A stretch of 64,000 nt of DNA from the NCBI GenBank assembly GCA_026214975.1, contig CM047807.1:63715824-63779823 (forward strand). The letters run 5' to 3'. The stretch comes from Gentiana macrophylla (taxonomy: Eukaryota; Streptophyta; Magnoliopsida; Gentianales; Gentianaceae). The notes under the pieces were generated by a model. It was not told the origin of the DNA, made no database searches, and was given only the letters and a program-made list of their open reading frames with translations. Of the stretch, positions 34,841-47,390 are shown one piece after another; within the stretch, counting starts at the first letter, position 1, and each line of letters begins with the position of its first letter. The translations under genes were made by a program, and so were the position numbers.

Positions 34841-35012
34841 GGTGCATCTTTTGGTGGATCCCTAAATTTTGTTTTGTGTATTTTGTGTTTCAATATTGTT
34901 CATAGTTGTGATTGGTAATTCGTCTTTTGTTTAGTTGTGTCATGTGGCTAACCAATGGTACAAATAGTTTGGGCCATTGGGATGCCACATGGCATTAAGA
35001 TAATAATGGCCT

Positions 35013-35304
35013 TTCCAAACTTTGTTTGGAATAGGCCTAGGCCCTTTCCAAATATTTGATTTGGGAAAAGGCCTGAAACAAGCCACTTCCAAAATTTTGA
35101 TTTTGGAAAGTGGCTGTGCCTAAAACAAAATTATTTGGCATTTCCAAATATTTGATTTGGAATAGCCAGGCCCTTTCCAAATATTTGATTTGTAAAGACC
35201 TAGGCCTAGGCCACTTCCAAAATTTTGATTTTGGAAAGTGGCCAGGCCTAAGCCAAATTTGGTTTAGGAAACCAAAGGCATCTCTTTTGATTGCGAATCA
35301 AAAG
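35013..35304 (+). repeat. Hairpin array in B leader
   Basis: Eight inverted repeats in a row. Examples: 35013-35031 (TTCCAAAC and GTTTGGAA, loop TTT), 35081-35115 and 35209-35243 (long arms around TTTTG), 35247-35268 (CCTAA.CCAAATTTGG.TTAGG type), 35284-35304 (CTTTTGATT and AATCAAAAG, loop GCG). Others at about 35044, 35140 and 35171 use CCAAAT and ATTTGG. Arm sequences differ between units but pair within each unit. Confidence 0.75.
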
Positions 35305-38129
35305 GAAAGAAACAAAAGAGAAATAATTTTAATTTTGATTTATTTTGGAATAGTTCTAATTAATTAAAATTAAAATTAAAATCGGTTTAAAATTAATCGT
35401 TAATTTTATTTCGATTAAAATCATTTAATTAATTAAATGTTAATTAGTTAATTGATTGGATAAAATTATTTCATAGGTTAAATGTTAATTGATTAATTAA
35501 GACGCAAGTAGTTAAATTTTAATTTTATCTTTTTCATAAGATTTTATTGTATGGATTAGATATAGTAGATATAATATGATTATATGGACCCCGATTGATC
35601 ATGGACTCGACCGATAGGATAGATGTGAATGATTTAATTTTCTGTTGGTTTAAAAATTGTCCTAGGCCGTTATGAAGAACGTGACCTAGTTTATTTTCTG
35701 CATTTTATCCCATTCCCGTTAGCTCCCCGCATGCGGGCGGGTGTATTTATTTTATTAGATAGAATTAAATGTAACAAGAATGGAGCAGAAGATGAAGACC
35801 AAAGAAAGAAGAAAATAAAGATCCCATTGGAGAATGGAGCATTAAAGATCCTATTGGCGGTTGCAGCTACCCTTAGATTGTGACCCGGGGTTTCGTCAGT
35901 TTGTATTCGAAACCGCACCTAGGAAAAGTCCATGATCATACCGGTTACTTTACGCATTTATTTATTTTGTGCTTGTATTTATTTTATATGATACGATAGA
36001 TGCATGACTAGGCACGATCTAGATAAATGTGTAGGATGTATGTCTATAGAGATAGATATATTTGATGAGACCGTAATTAAAATTAATTAAGTGAATTAAT
36101 TTACGTAAATACTTCCACAACAAAAATCAAGTCGAAAATTGTCTCCCAATATTATAGCGACGGTGAAGAGCCTTTGTTCGGATCCAACTGATCGGCCTCG
36201 CGTCGGAGTTGACCTACCACGGGTATATCATCGTTATTGAGATATGATCGTATGAGATCTCGCGAATATTGGGTTATGACTTGACTAGAGTATTGCGGTG
36301 ATTGACCCTCGTCAGGACCGTCTTATTCTAGAGGCAAGGGGTTGACTACCACATAAAGATGTGAATTATCAAAGAGTTGACTAGTCAACCACCAAGAGTC
36401 ACATAGAGATGTGATTGGTAAGAGTTACATACCTTCGAATTATTCCGGTTGATCGCCCTCGTCGGGAATCGGGGTAACGAGATGGGATCTTGGCGCCAAG
36501 AAAGAATTTTGAAAGATTCTTGAAAGTCAATTGGGAGTAGTTGACTAGTGGGAGCAAAATCATAAACCACAAGACCATTTTTGATTTTGCGTGTATAAAC
36601 AACAACACTCTTTTATTTTCATTTTTATGTTGTAGTTTTAGCAAACTTTATATTTATGTTTAATTCTCGATTAGTAAAACCAAATTATGACTGTTACCTT
36701 TTGAGAAACGTTCTCAAATATGGTTAAGTAATTTTAATCCTTTTAAAATAAGCAATGACACGAGCAATCCTGTTATAGTAGTTAGAGACAAGGAGACTAC
36801 ATATTTAATGCAGTGCTCCAAGACTTTAATTATTAATGAAAAAAAAAAACGGAAGCTTATGGCATTGGATACGATCCAATATAATCATTCGGTCATACGA
36901 TGACAAACTATTCAAACGTTGGATAAGAATGACTAGACCGAATTTTGGAAAGGTTGTTTTCAAAATTATAAGATTTAAGTATCGACTTAATTCTACCATT
37001 GCTTAAAGGTTAATTAAATAGTTAATGTTTTGAATACGATTCAAAAGGTTAAATAAACTATTTAATAAACTTTAGATTTTCTTTATAAAAGGAAATTGAA
37101 GACATAGCTCTTGTGATCTTTCTTAAATCTTATGAAGACTACAATAAGAAACATATTCAAGTGCTTAAAAGGATTAAAAAGGGAAGTTAGGGCATGTGCT
37201 TAAATAGAGAACTTATTGAAGTTTCTATTCTAGGCAAGTGAGTTGAGATAAATCTATCTAAGTTCAAAGTCAACTCTAAGATATATGATATCTTACGAGT
37301 GTGATTAAATTAGAAAGATTAAATCTGAGATATGGAAGGTGAAACAAATGTTGTAATACTTACCATATTCGGGATCTAGTAAAAGCTGATAAAGGGAACT
37401 AAATAAATGTTATTATGTTCGGTTCTTATGAAGAACATACTTTCGATTATCTGTTAGGATTTAGTAGACATATTCAATTGTAAAGAATAAATGTTATTCG
37501 ATAAAGTTGAAGGTCACTGAATCTAACATACTAAATTGATGTCACTATATAGTTGATATATGTGATGAGATCTCAACTAAATATTTGTATGGCTGTTATC
37601 CTTGATATTTGTAGTTGTTCTAGATGTCGACTCTCTGGAAGAGAAGCGTGTAATTAAACGTCATTCTGATGATGTTGAACCATATGATTATGAATCATGT
37701 GGGTTATACGTATCATATCCAAAGAAGACTAAAATACCCTTTTATGAAAAGGTTATAAATTCTAGAAAAATTGTCTAAAGCCTAAACATACCGATGTTTG
37801 TTGGCTTATGACAATTAATGCCACAAATAATTGTTTGTTAATCTCTACGATTATTTTTAGAAATGGTCAAGTGTACTCAGTGAAGTGCATAATTCGGAAA
37901 GCCCAAAAAGTTCGAGCTAGTACGAATATGAGATTGATGAGCTACTTAGGAATTAATCTTCAATTGGATTGAAGTAATTAATACCTGAAGAGTGTTTCAG
38001 AAGTCGTCTGAAAGGGAATAAGATTCTCCCTTGAAGGATACCAACTTTGGGATATGCAATTAGATTGTGTTCCCAAAATGAAAATAACACTTTATATGAT
38101 AAAGGTGTGACGCAAGCCATGCGATGTAT
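35305..38129 (+). other. Coding-poor internal region of B
   Basis: AT-rich, no recognised gene. It holds TTAATTAA-rich sequence (35340-35500) and a stretch with repeated TTGAC/GTCAA words, including the perfect 14-bp palindrome GTTGACTAGTCAAC at 36376-36389 (two W-box-like halves). The empty site matching the LINE target is at about 37695-37715. Confidence 0.6.
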
Positions 38130-38480
38130 CCCTTACCCGTTTCGGGTAAGTGCCCTTATACTTAACCGAGTTCCAAAGAATAAGGTTGAATAAATTCCAT
38201 ATTAGATATGGAAGACGATAATGTCAAATCTATCTTAACCGATGATTTGAAGTTGTCACAGGCAAAGTCAGAAAGGCTTGGAGCCTTGTACGACGTATGA
38301 GACTTTGTGGAATATCTTAGCAAGTACGCTAGATATTATTTACTCGTCCGCGGAGCAAAAGGCGTTTGTCTCCAAACATCTTTTTTCTAGAGGAAGTGTT
38401 TCTTCCAAGAGAAAGCAGTGGGAGTGAATCAGATCTCAAAAGAGTTTGAGAACCACAAAGATATATTCAACCAATGGGCG
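38130..38480 (+). pseudogene. Copia pol remnant in B
   Basis: From 38161 the plus strand reads L-N-R-V-P-K-N-K-V-E, stop, I-P-Y, stop, I-W: the end of a Copia integrase with two stops. Near 38355 it reads E-Q-K and F-V-S-K-H, then shifts frame, matching the integrase-RT linker. The inverted copy is at 216-590. The same gene therefore decayed in both copies. Confidence 0.55.
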
Positions 38481-39914
38481 TGAGCAGACGCCACATAGCG
38501 ATGAGGTGTAGATCATCGCTCAAAGGCACACAAAAGTTACGTAAGTCTCAGTAGATAACCTCAAGCCTGAAAGGGCTGCAGCACGTTCATCTTGAAGAAT
38601 GAATATCTCACGACTCATAAAAGAATGTTTGAAAGGCAAGATTGAGAGATATGGGCGTGAGCCATAATATCGAATAAGATTCCATCGGTGACAAACGTGT
38701 TATGAACCTAGTCTGTCTTACCTGAGGGAATGTCCCTGTAAAGGTGAGCCCGATTCTATTCGAGATAATTCTTGTTATAACTTCGTATCATGGCTATATG
38801 ATAGTGTTGATGACGTTGAGCAGAAAGCTCAATGTTGATAGACGATAACATGATATGTAAGACCATGAGATCCATTTGTCGACTCAAACAAGTTTCTCTA
38901 GAAAATTTCTTTGTTTGATAATCAAAGGAGTTTGATTTAGTCAAAAGAAGGATATGCCCAATGTGCAAGATGGGTAGTGGGAGTGTGTTACGATTTTTGA
39001 GTAAGGTATTGGATATCTCTCTCAAGAATTAATACCCCATGTCACAGTCAATTAATGTTTGGTAGTTCAAGGTCTTTACGAAAGCACTTGGATTAGCAGT
39101 TCTTATTTTAGAAATAAGAATCTATAGCGATAGATTTAACTGCTGTTAGATTATAGTTTACCTATATAGATGTGGTGCCAAAAGAAGTTTAGCATAGATC
39201 GCAAGATCTATCTGTGTTAGGACGTTGGTCCTAAAGATGAGGTGAAAGATGATGTTTATGGAAGGTTTCCTTTGCTACTGCGATAGGAATCATCATAAAG
39301 GTAATGCCGGATGTTCAAACTCCATGAATAGTCATGACCAAGTTTGAAAGTAGATCTGGTGAGTGTCGAGAATATCCTTAAACAAGTTAAGGAAGAATTC
39401 CTGGTTTATCGAAACTTGGAGTTAGATAAATATAGTTATCTGAGCACGTATATCCCTGAGTCTTATGAAGGCGAGTGGGAGCTCTGACCTGGGTTTGCGA
39501 TCACTTTGAATAAGTGATACAAATGAGTGGAAATGTTCTTAGCGATGGGTCATTTGTAAATTCTACAACTAGGCCAAAACACAGTAGTGCCTTAGAGGCG
39601 CGGCGGGAGCGAGACATGGATCTAGAAGGTTCATTCTTGAACCTTGTGCAGTTCTTCCACCTTTTCTATATAGGCGATATAGTAAGTGGATTCATTGCTT
39701 GAAGCAAGGACCAGGGTCTCGTCGAGAGATTCGTGTGTGTGTGTTGAGGCGGTTCCTTTGACTTGGTCATTTGGAACGTAATATGAAGATAATCGAGTCC
39801 CCACGGATAGCGATCCATTTATGGCTAGGGCTGGTTGCGAGTATTGCATGAGATTCTTGTGTTTCAACTTGGTCTTGTGTGTGCGAGTGATTGGTTTTAG
39901 GCCAAGTGAGAGAT
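38481..39914 (+). other. 3' internal region of B
   Basis: No intact reading frame recognised. It should correspond to RT and RNase H in a complete Copia element, but I cannot identify those motifs. It ends in AAGTGAGAGAT next to the 3' LTR, a short purine tract. Confidence 0.45.
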
Positions 39915-41900
39915 TGTTGAAATAGTGTCCTAAACCCAATCGGGTTGGACCGGATCCGACCGGGTCGGATCATTTCTACTATTTCTTTATGTTTATACAT
40001 ATATTAAATGGCTTTTATGTTGTCATATATATGTTCTTTTAAAGAACCAATTATGAATTGTTATATGATAACGTCCTTAGTATTAAACTGTGATAGAGAA
40101 ACCATGATAGGCGATTATGGTTGATGAGATCTCTAATCACTTTAATAAGTTTGATACTTAAATGTCTCTAGGCTGATGTACTATTAAATAGGGCATTGAT
40201 AGTATGAACAGGCTAGCACGTATTAGATGTCTTCTGTCTTTAAGGGCAGAGATAGATCTCGTCTATCGAAGTGTAGAGACACTTGGGTATGACGTGGGCG
40301 TGTATTAGAGAATGCGCGACGTTAGATCGACCCACTTACACAGATAAGTGTCACACTATGTGGCGGTTGTGTAATTATCCTTTTGACCGGAGTCTTCATG
40401 GCATCACGGTGTGGATTGTCATGCTTTGACACTATTGAGGTTTCCTCTAGCCACGGGGCGATCATGCGGGTAGTGATTGGGTATGATACTGAAGCATGCG
40501 GAGTATACATGATTGGTCGTCCGGGAATCGCGTATCCTATGATTGGGATAGAATATCCGAAATGGCCTTCTTATAAGGAATGTCTTACTCTCGTGAATCT
40601 TTGCAAAGTGGGAGTAAATGAGTTACTTCGAGAGAGCTTGATATCCAGATTATAAGATACGGTCGTTGATGTTTTGACACTCGACTAACGACCGTATGGA
40701 TATTATTACAGCGATAGGATTGTAAGTTACACGGTAACTGTTTCACATGAAATGTAGTAGTCATTGCATTTGACTCTTCCGATGATTGGGGGTCACGGTG
40801 TGTTGCTAGACGCTATCCCGTGATCGTTAGGCATGAAGGGCATTTTTCGTAATTTGCACTTTGTGTCTACGGCCAACATATTCGGAAGCCTATCGGGTCA
40901 CACACATAAGAACATCTAGCCGGATTAAAATGTGGTTATAGATGATAACCAAATAAGGAAAGTTTATCTCGAAACTATAAAGGTTATAGTGGTAAATTAA
41001 TATGGTAGTATTTATTTATTATGAATAAATTAAATTCAAGATATTAATAGTATTATATTAATTAAAGAATATTCCGGAAGCCAATTTGTTGGTCAAAGGG
41101 GCGCCACATTGAAGTGTATAAGATACACTTGGATTGTGCAATTTAATTAATGGTATTACCATATATTAATATTATATATTAATATTTATAAATATATGCA
41201 TACATGCGTGTTGCACATATGATGTGCATGTGCACATTTGTTTCCAAAGTATATATATTTAATAGATTTATTTGTGTAATATATATATGTGATATATACA
41301 CATGTGTAAATTGATTTATGGTAATATAATAAAAGATAAATATTGTCAATATAAGATATTGACAATATCTTGGAATTATTCAATATAAGATATTGACAAA
41401 ATCCTAGATTTATTTAATATGAGATATTATAATAAATGAGATAAATCAATCAATTATATTTTCCTTATTTTATTGGGAAAATGTTTTCTTCCTTTCTACT
41501 CTACTTGGGGCGCCACTTCTACTATAAGTAGGAGGTGGGTGTCAAGCTCTTTTGTACAACACAATTCCAAGAACTAATAGTTCTTGTGTAAAAATAGAGA
41601 GCGTCCTATAGAGAGTTTGAGAGAGAGGAAAAGGGCCGGTCTAGCAACCGGAGTTTTCCAATAGCAATCCATGATGGGATTCCGGCGGGCTGTTCGTGTG
41701 GACTAGCGGTAGAGGCCGAACACTTGGGCGGCTCTATGCGAACTACTCTCCTAGAGACGGTCAAAGCGTCGATCTTTTAGATCAACCAAGGTAACCACCG
41801 TCTACTAACTCGTTTGTTTATTGCTTAAACGAAGTCGATCCTGGTTAAAAGGAAATAAAATTTTTAAATTCCACTGCGTTCCCGCGTAGATTTCCTAACA
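39915..41900 (+). repeat. 3' LTR of B
   Basis: 1986 bp, flanked by AAAGA at 41901-41905. It differs from the 5' LTR by scattered small changes, many at CTG/CAG/CGG words (ATGCAGAACT at 34441 versus ATGCGAACT at 41736). Confidence 0.93.
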
Positions 41901-42709
41901 AAAGACACCCTCTTGAACTTCTTTGAGCATAAGGTTCTTGATCTAGTAAATTTCTTCAAGTGTATTACGTATTCAAGTTGCATCAAGATTACACACTTGG
42001 AGATCGCAAGTCTTGATTACATCATCCTAATCAAGTCGCAATGAATCATTTATTTGATTCAATCTTTATTTTATAAAGAACTCTCTTGAAGACAGTGAAG
42101 CATCTGTTGGGTGTGAAAGATCGTTGTTTGTGGTGGAGGGTGGTGAAGAGGCAATCCTACCCTTCAAGGACAGTGGAAGACTCGGGAGCTGACAATCCTA
42201 CTGTTCCCGAGTTTGAGTTTGTGAAGCCATAGTTATTGGTGAAGGACAAACAACTTAAGAATCTTTGTAAAAGCTGCATCAAAGATATCTAGTGAATTTC
42301 CTCCAACATCACAGGAGAAGAGTGGTGACAGATTACATCACTGGAACCACTATAAAATCGCGGCTATTTACTTTGCATTTACTTTCGCACTTAGTTTATC
42401 TTATACATCGACTCATCTGAATCTAGCAATCGAAATCACACACTTGCACTCATCGAGTATCTAATACTTAGTATCACTTTTAACAACAAGTATAAAGGCT
42501 TAATTTTGATATAATTTCATTTGCACAAATTCAAAGCAAACTCAACTCGATGAATCATTGTTTATCGCCGAGCTTATGAAGTCTCAGCAGACTCTGAAGT
42601 ATCGAGATCTTTGAAGTTGCAGAATTTGTTAACTCCAAAGTTTTAAATGTTATGTTTATTCACCCCCCTCTAAACTTAACCAAAGCCTTTTCAAGGGACC
42701 AACAGAAGG

Positions 42710-44315
42710 AACATCAACTGGCACCGGAGTTGTCCCAAGAGCAATATCATTCTTACCATCATCTTCAAGAATAACCACTTTTTTCTTCTTTGAGGGGTTA
42801 GGTTTAGAAACACAGTTTTTTTGACCTTGCCACATACAATGCAGAACCTCACCTTTAGAATCATCATGGCCTTGTTCATTATGGCCTAATTTGTTACACT
42901 TGGGAATGAATTTGGGCCTTTCCTCATATAAAGCAGCAGTGCATAAGGACCTTTCCATCATGCATAGTAATAGGAATAACATAAGGCAACTACATCTTTA
43001 AGTCAATTTCCACAAGACATCTTGCAAAACTAAGCACTTTTTTGCAAAGAGTGACTTTATCAAGATATCTTGAGGACTCCCCAGGAAAGAACATATCTTA
43101 CTCAAAGCTCTATCCTTCCAAAGCCTTAATGGAAGATTAGGCAGCTGAATCCAAACTGGAACTGTAGCACAAGCATCTTTACTAAAATCAAACATTACAG
43201 GCATCTTTTTTAAAAGCAAGGGCTTTCCAAAAGCATAGAAGGGACCAGCCTGCAGTACCTCATTAAGATCAATCTCTTGTTCAAAAAGAAACACTATCCA
43301 TCCAGAATTGTGATAATGGTATCTGCACTTTCTTGGCCAAGCATTAACAATCTTTTGAACTGCATCTCTTCCAGGAAATTTTGAAGGAAAGATGCCAATC
43401 AAACATAATTTCTCCATAGAATCATCATTAGTATCCTCCTCTTCCGTAAAACTGAGATCTTGATTGATGTAATCAACATGATCATCAAAAGAACAACATC
43501 ATCCGAAGGTTCCCTATTTTTCTTGACCATTTGGACACAAGAAGCAAATTCATCCACAGCTTTAGTAGCATTAGGCCCTAGATAATCTCCAGAAGTAGTA
43601 TCATAACTTACACCAGAAGGAGCCACAGAAACAGGGGCAACATTTTCCTTACTTGCAATAGAACCAGGATCCACCTCTAACTGAGTCCCGTGTTCTATCA
43701 CACCACCAAGTCCTAAAGTGCCAGCAACACCATCAGAAGAAAGCTCTACAACTGAAGAACCAGGTTCTATCGCACCACCTTCAGAAACTGGCTCTACAGA
43801 TGCAGGAACCTGCCCAACAGGAGCACTGACACTCTCAAATGTCTTTCCAGACACACCACCAATCTTTAATTTGTCAATAACAGTTTGTTCAGCCTGTTTT
43901 TCAACTTTTAACAACTCTGAAAGAGAAGAAATACCTGCCAAATCACCTTCGGCCAAGACAGACTTCTTTTTTGAAATGGTAGCTGCAGGTGTAACAAGCT
44001 TTCCAGATTTCAATCTCATTTCCTCATAGACTCTAGGATTACAACATTTAGAAGCAGGTTCTTTCAATTCCACCAAGAAAGAAGCATTAACAACATCATC
44101 CACTCCAGGTGTCAAAATGACCTTTGCGGTGATGATGAGCAAGTGTTATCCTTTAATGGGAGCTTCCACTTTCAACTGAGCTTCGATTGGAGTTGTAGAG
44201 GAGCAACAAAGGCTTTGGGAGCTGCTTGCAACTTTGTATATCACGAAACTTCGACTTCATCGGATGCGAATCGAGAGCAGTGTCATCTCTATGATTTTCT
44301 TATTCTTTCGAGCCA
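42710..44315 (-). pseudogene. LINE ORF1 (DUF4283-like, zinc-knuckle remnant)
   Basis: ORF1 proteins bind LINE RNA. A minus-strand ATG at 44315 starts M-A-R-K-N-K-K; the frame is lost after about 19 codons near 44258 and the reading frame resumes at 44142. Segment 44142-43399 is Ser/Val/Glu-rich linker. 43417-42998 is the conserved domain (F-P-G-R-D-A-V, W-P-R-K-C-R-Y, G-W-I-V-F-L-F, G-P-F-Y-A-F-G-K, V-W-I-Q-L-P-N-L-P-L), as in plant LINE gag-like DUF4283 proteins. 42982-42710 has a degenerate C-N-K-L-G-H zinc knuckle and then Lys-rich sequence. Element A interrupts it; the tail is at 19561-19812. Confidence 0.75.
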
Positions 44316-44496
44316 TGGCTCAAAACAGGAGCTTTAAATTCAGAAAAAAGAAAGAAAAGTAACAAGGAAGCAGATTGAGCAAAGAACAAGAGCTAGAACA
44401 CAGCAATGGAAAGGATTTGGCAAGCAAAAACATGAAGATGAAGAAGCCGGCTGAGAGAGTTCATCTCTCTATAATCCTTTTCTTTTTAATTCCCCT
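44316..44496 (-). other. LINE 5' untranslated region
   Basis: About 180 bp upstream of the ORF1 start, with CT- and A-rich runs, ending at the TSD at 44497-44512. No TATA box, as expected for an internal LINE promoter. Confidence 0.6.
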
Positions 44497-46899
44497 CTAC
44501 ATATCACCCACATGATTCATAATCACATGGTTCAGACATCATCTGGATGACATTTGATTATACGTTTATCTTCCAAAGAGTCGATATCTAGAACAACTAC
44601 AAATATCAAGGATAACAGCCATACAAATATACATAGTTGAGATTTCATCACACATATCAACTATATAGTGACAACAATCTAGTATGTTAGATTCAGTGAC
44701 CTTCCAACTTTATCGGAATAACATTTATTCTTTACAATTGAATATGTCTACTAAATCCTAACAAATAACTGAAAGTACATTCTTCATAAGAACCGGAACA
44801 TAATAACATTTATTTAGTTCCCTTATCAGTTTACTAGATTCAGAATATGGTAAATGTCACAACGTTTGTTTCACCTTCCATATCTGTAGTCAATCTTTCT
44901 AATTTAATCACACTCTTAAGGTATCATATATCTTAGAGTTGAGTTTGAACATAGATAGATTTATCTCAACTCATTTGCCTAGAATAGAAACTTCAATATG
45001 TTCTCTATTCAAGCACATGCTCTAACCTTCTTTTTAATCCTACAAGCACTTGTAAATACTTCTTAACGTAGTCTTCATAAGAATTAAGAAAGATCACAAG
45101 AGCTATGTCTTTGATTTCCTTTCATAAAGAAAATCTAAAGTTTATTTAAATAGTTTATTTAACCTTTTAAATCGTATTTAAAACATTAACTATTTAATTA
45201 ACCTTTAAGCAATGGTAGAATTAAGTCGATACTTAAATCTTACAATTTTGAAAACAACCTTTCCAAAATTAAATGTGGTCATTCTTATCCAACGTTCGAA
45301 TTAATTGTCATCGTATGACTGGATGATCATATTGGATCGTATCCAATGTCATGAGCTTCCGTCTTTCATTAATAATTAAAGTCTTGGAGTACTACATCAA
45401 ATATATAGTCTCCTTGTCTCTAACTACTGCAACGGGATTGCTCGTCTCAATTCTTATTTAAAAGGATTAAAATTACCTAACCATATTTGAGAACGTTTCT
45501 CAAAAGGTAACAGTCATAATTTGGTTTTACTAATCGAGAATTAAAACATAAATATAAAGTTTGCTAAAACTACAACATAAAAATAAAGATAAAAGAGTGT
45601 TGTTGTCTATACACGCAAAATCAAATATGGTCTTTGGGATTATGATTTTGCTCCCACTCATCAACTACTCCCTATTGACTTTCAAGAATTTTTTCAAAAT
45701 CCTTTAGTGCATTTGGAATCCTATCTAGTTGACTCGATCCCGGCGTGGGCGATCGACCGGGTCAATTTCGACGGGTAGGTACTTCTTACCAATCGCGTCT
45801 AACGCGACTTCCAGTGGTTTGACTAGTCAACTCCTTGATAATTCACATCGTCTATGTGGTAGACAACCTTATGTCTCTAAAATCAGACGGTCCTGACGTA
45901 GGCCAATCACCGCAAGATTCTTAGTCGAGTCGTAACCCAAGTATTCATGAGATCTCATAACGATCATATCTCGATAATGACGATATACCCATGGTAGGTC
46001 AACTTCCGATGCGGGCCGATCAGTTGGATCCGAACAAGGGCTCTTCACCGTCACTATAATATTGGGAGACATTTTATAACTCGATTTTTGTTGTGGGAGT
46101 AATTACGTAAATTAATTCCCTTAATTAAGTTAATTACGGTCTCATCAAATATATCTATCTCTATAGACATACATCCTACACATTTATCTAGATCGTGTCT
46201 AGTCATGCATCCATCGTATCATATAAATACAAGCACAAAATAAATAAATGCGTAAAGTAACCGGTATGATCATGGACTTTCCTAGGTACGGTTTCGAATA
46301 CAAACTGACGAAACCGCGGGTCACAATCTAAGAGTAGCTGCAACCGCCAATAGGATCTTTAATGCGCCATCTCTAATGGGATCTTTATTCTTCTTTCTTT
46401 GGCCTCAATCTTCTGCTCCATTCTTGTTACATTTAATTCTATCCAATAAAATAAATACACCCGTCGCACACGGGGGGAGTCAACGGGAATGTGATAAATG
46501 CAGAAAATAAACTAGGTCACGTTCTTCATAACGGCCTAGGACAATTTTTAAACCAACAGAAAAATTAAATCATTCACATCTATCCTATCGGTAGAGTCCA
46601 TGATCAATCGGGGTCCATATAATCATATTATATCTACTATATCTAATCCATACAATAATATCTTATGAAAAAGATAAAATTAAAATTTAACTACTTGCGT
46701 CTTAATTAATCAATTAACATTTAATCTATTAAATAATTTTATCCAATCAATTAACTAATTAACATTTAATTAATTAAATGATTTTAATCGAAATAAAATT
46801 AACGATTAATTTTAAACGATTTTAATTTTAATTTTAATAAATTAGAACTATTCTAAAAATAAATCAAAATTAAAATTAAGTCTCCTTTTTGTTTCTTTC

Positions 46900-47215
46900 C
46901 TTTTGATTCGTAATCAAAAGGGATGCCTTTGGTTTCCTAAACCAAAAGGCATCTTCCTAAACCAAATTTGGTTTAGGCCTGACCACTTTCCAAAAACAAA
47001 ATTTTGTAAAAGGCCTAGGCCTAGGCCTTTTACAAATTAAATATTCGAAAAGGGCCTAGGCCTATTCCAAATCAAATATTTGGAAAGGCCAAATAATTTT
47101 GGTTTAGGCTTGGCTTTCCAAAATCAAAATTTTTGAAATGACCTAGGCGTAGGTCTTTCCCAAATCAAATATTTGGAAAGGGCCTAGGCCTATTCCAAAT
47201 CAAATATTTGGAAAG
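46900..47215 (-). repeat. Hairpin array in B' leader
   Basis: Inverted counterpart of 35013-35304. CTTTTGATT and AATCAAAAG persist around a changed loop (46910-46920 area). CCAAAT/ATTTGG units recur at about 47065-47085, 47160-47178 and 47192-47210. Some units have decayed. Confidence 0.65.
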
Positions 47216-47390
47216 GCCATTATTATTTTAATGCCATGTGGCATCCCAATTGCCCAAACTATTTGAACCATTGATTAGCCATATGACACAACTAAACAAA
47301 AGACTAATTACCAATCACAACTATGAACCATATTGAATCACAAAATACACAAAACAAAAATTTGGAGATCCGCCAACATTGACCGGTCAA

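Larger units (their letters stand above)
32644..41900 (+). mobile_element. Copia-type element B, LTRs intact, coding decayed
   Basis: Bounded by TGTTGAAATAG and TTTCCTAACA, TSD AAAGA. LTRs of 1962 and 1986 bp enclose 5.3 kb that has an initiator-Met-type primer site, a GC-rich patch, a hairpin array and only traces of pol. Such long, coding-poor internals resemble LARD-type derivatives; the remnant at 38130-38480 points to Copia descent. It is the most recent insertion on this branch of the nest and a sibling of B'. Confidence 0.88.
19813..42704 (+). mobile_element. Sirevirus-like Copia retrotransposon A, 3' LTR split by element B
   Basis: Bounded by TGTTGGACTT and GGGACCAACA, with TSD GAAGG at 19808-19812 and 42705-42709. 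Without B the element is about 13.6 kb. Order: 5' LTR, initiator-Met-type primer site, gag, protease, integrase, RT, RNase H, then a 4-kb extra reading frame and the 3' LTR. Integrase before RT is the Copia order. The long post-RNase H frame and gag with zinc-knuckle remnants suggest the Sirevirus (SIRE/Maximus) branch (inference). All polyprotein frames are broken, often next to CTG/CAG sites. Confidence 0.92.
31761..42704 (+). repeat. 3' LTR of A, interrupted by B
   Basis: Left part 31761-32643, right part 41901-42704. The AAAGA at 32639-32643 is repeated at 41901-41905 by B's insertion. Differences from the 5' LTR are concentrated at CTG/CAG-containing words, notably 42000-42040 and 42540-42620. 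Confidence 0.93.
1033..44496 (-). mobile_element. L1-type LINE retrotransposon, interrupted by elements C and A
   Basis: Summing the pieces outside C and A gives about 5.8 kb, a normal length for a plant L1-type LINE. Read on the minus strand it starts near 44496, encodes ORF1 (44315-42710, then 19812-19561), ORF2 (19501-17687, then 2897-1368), and ends in a short A-run (T-run on the plus strand at 1034-1040) followed by the 16-bp TSD. It inserted into B'. The A-tail, long TSD, and endonuclease and RT order fit target-primed reverse transcription, a family property. The copy is dead: C splits its RT and A splits its ORF1. Confidence 0.9.

Noticed and set aside
34703..34918. 71-codon frame with a Lys run and Gly-rich segment
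   Set aside because: It is produced by the A-run and GGC-rich patch in the B leader; B' does not preserve it.
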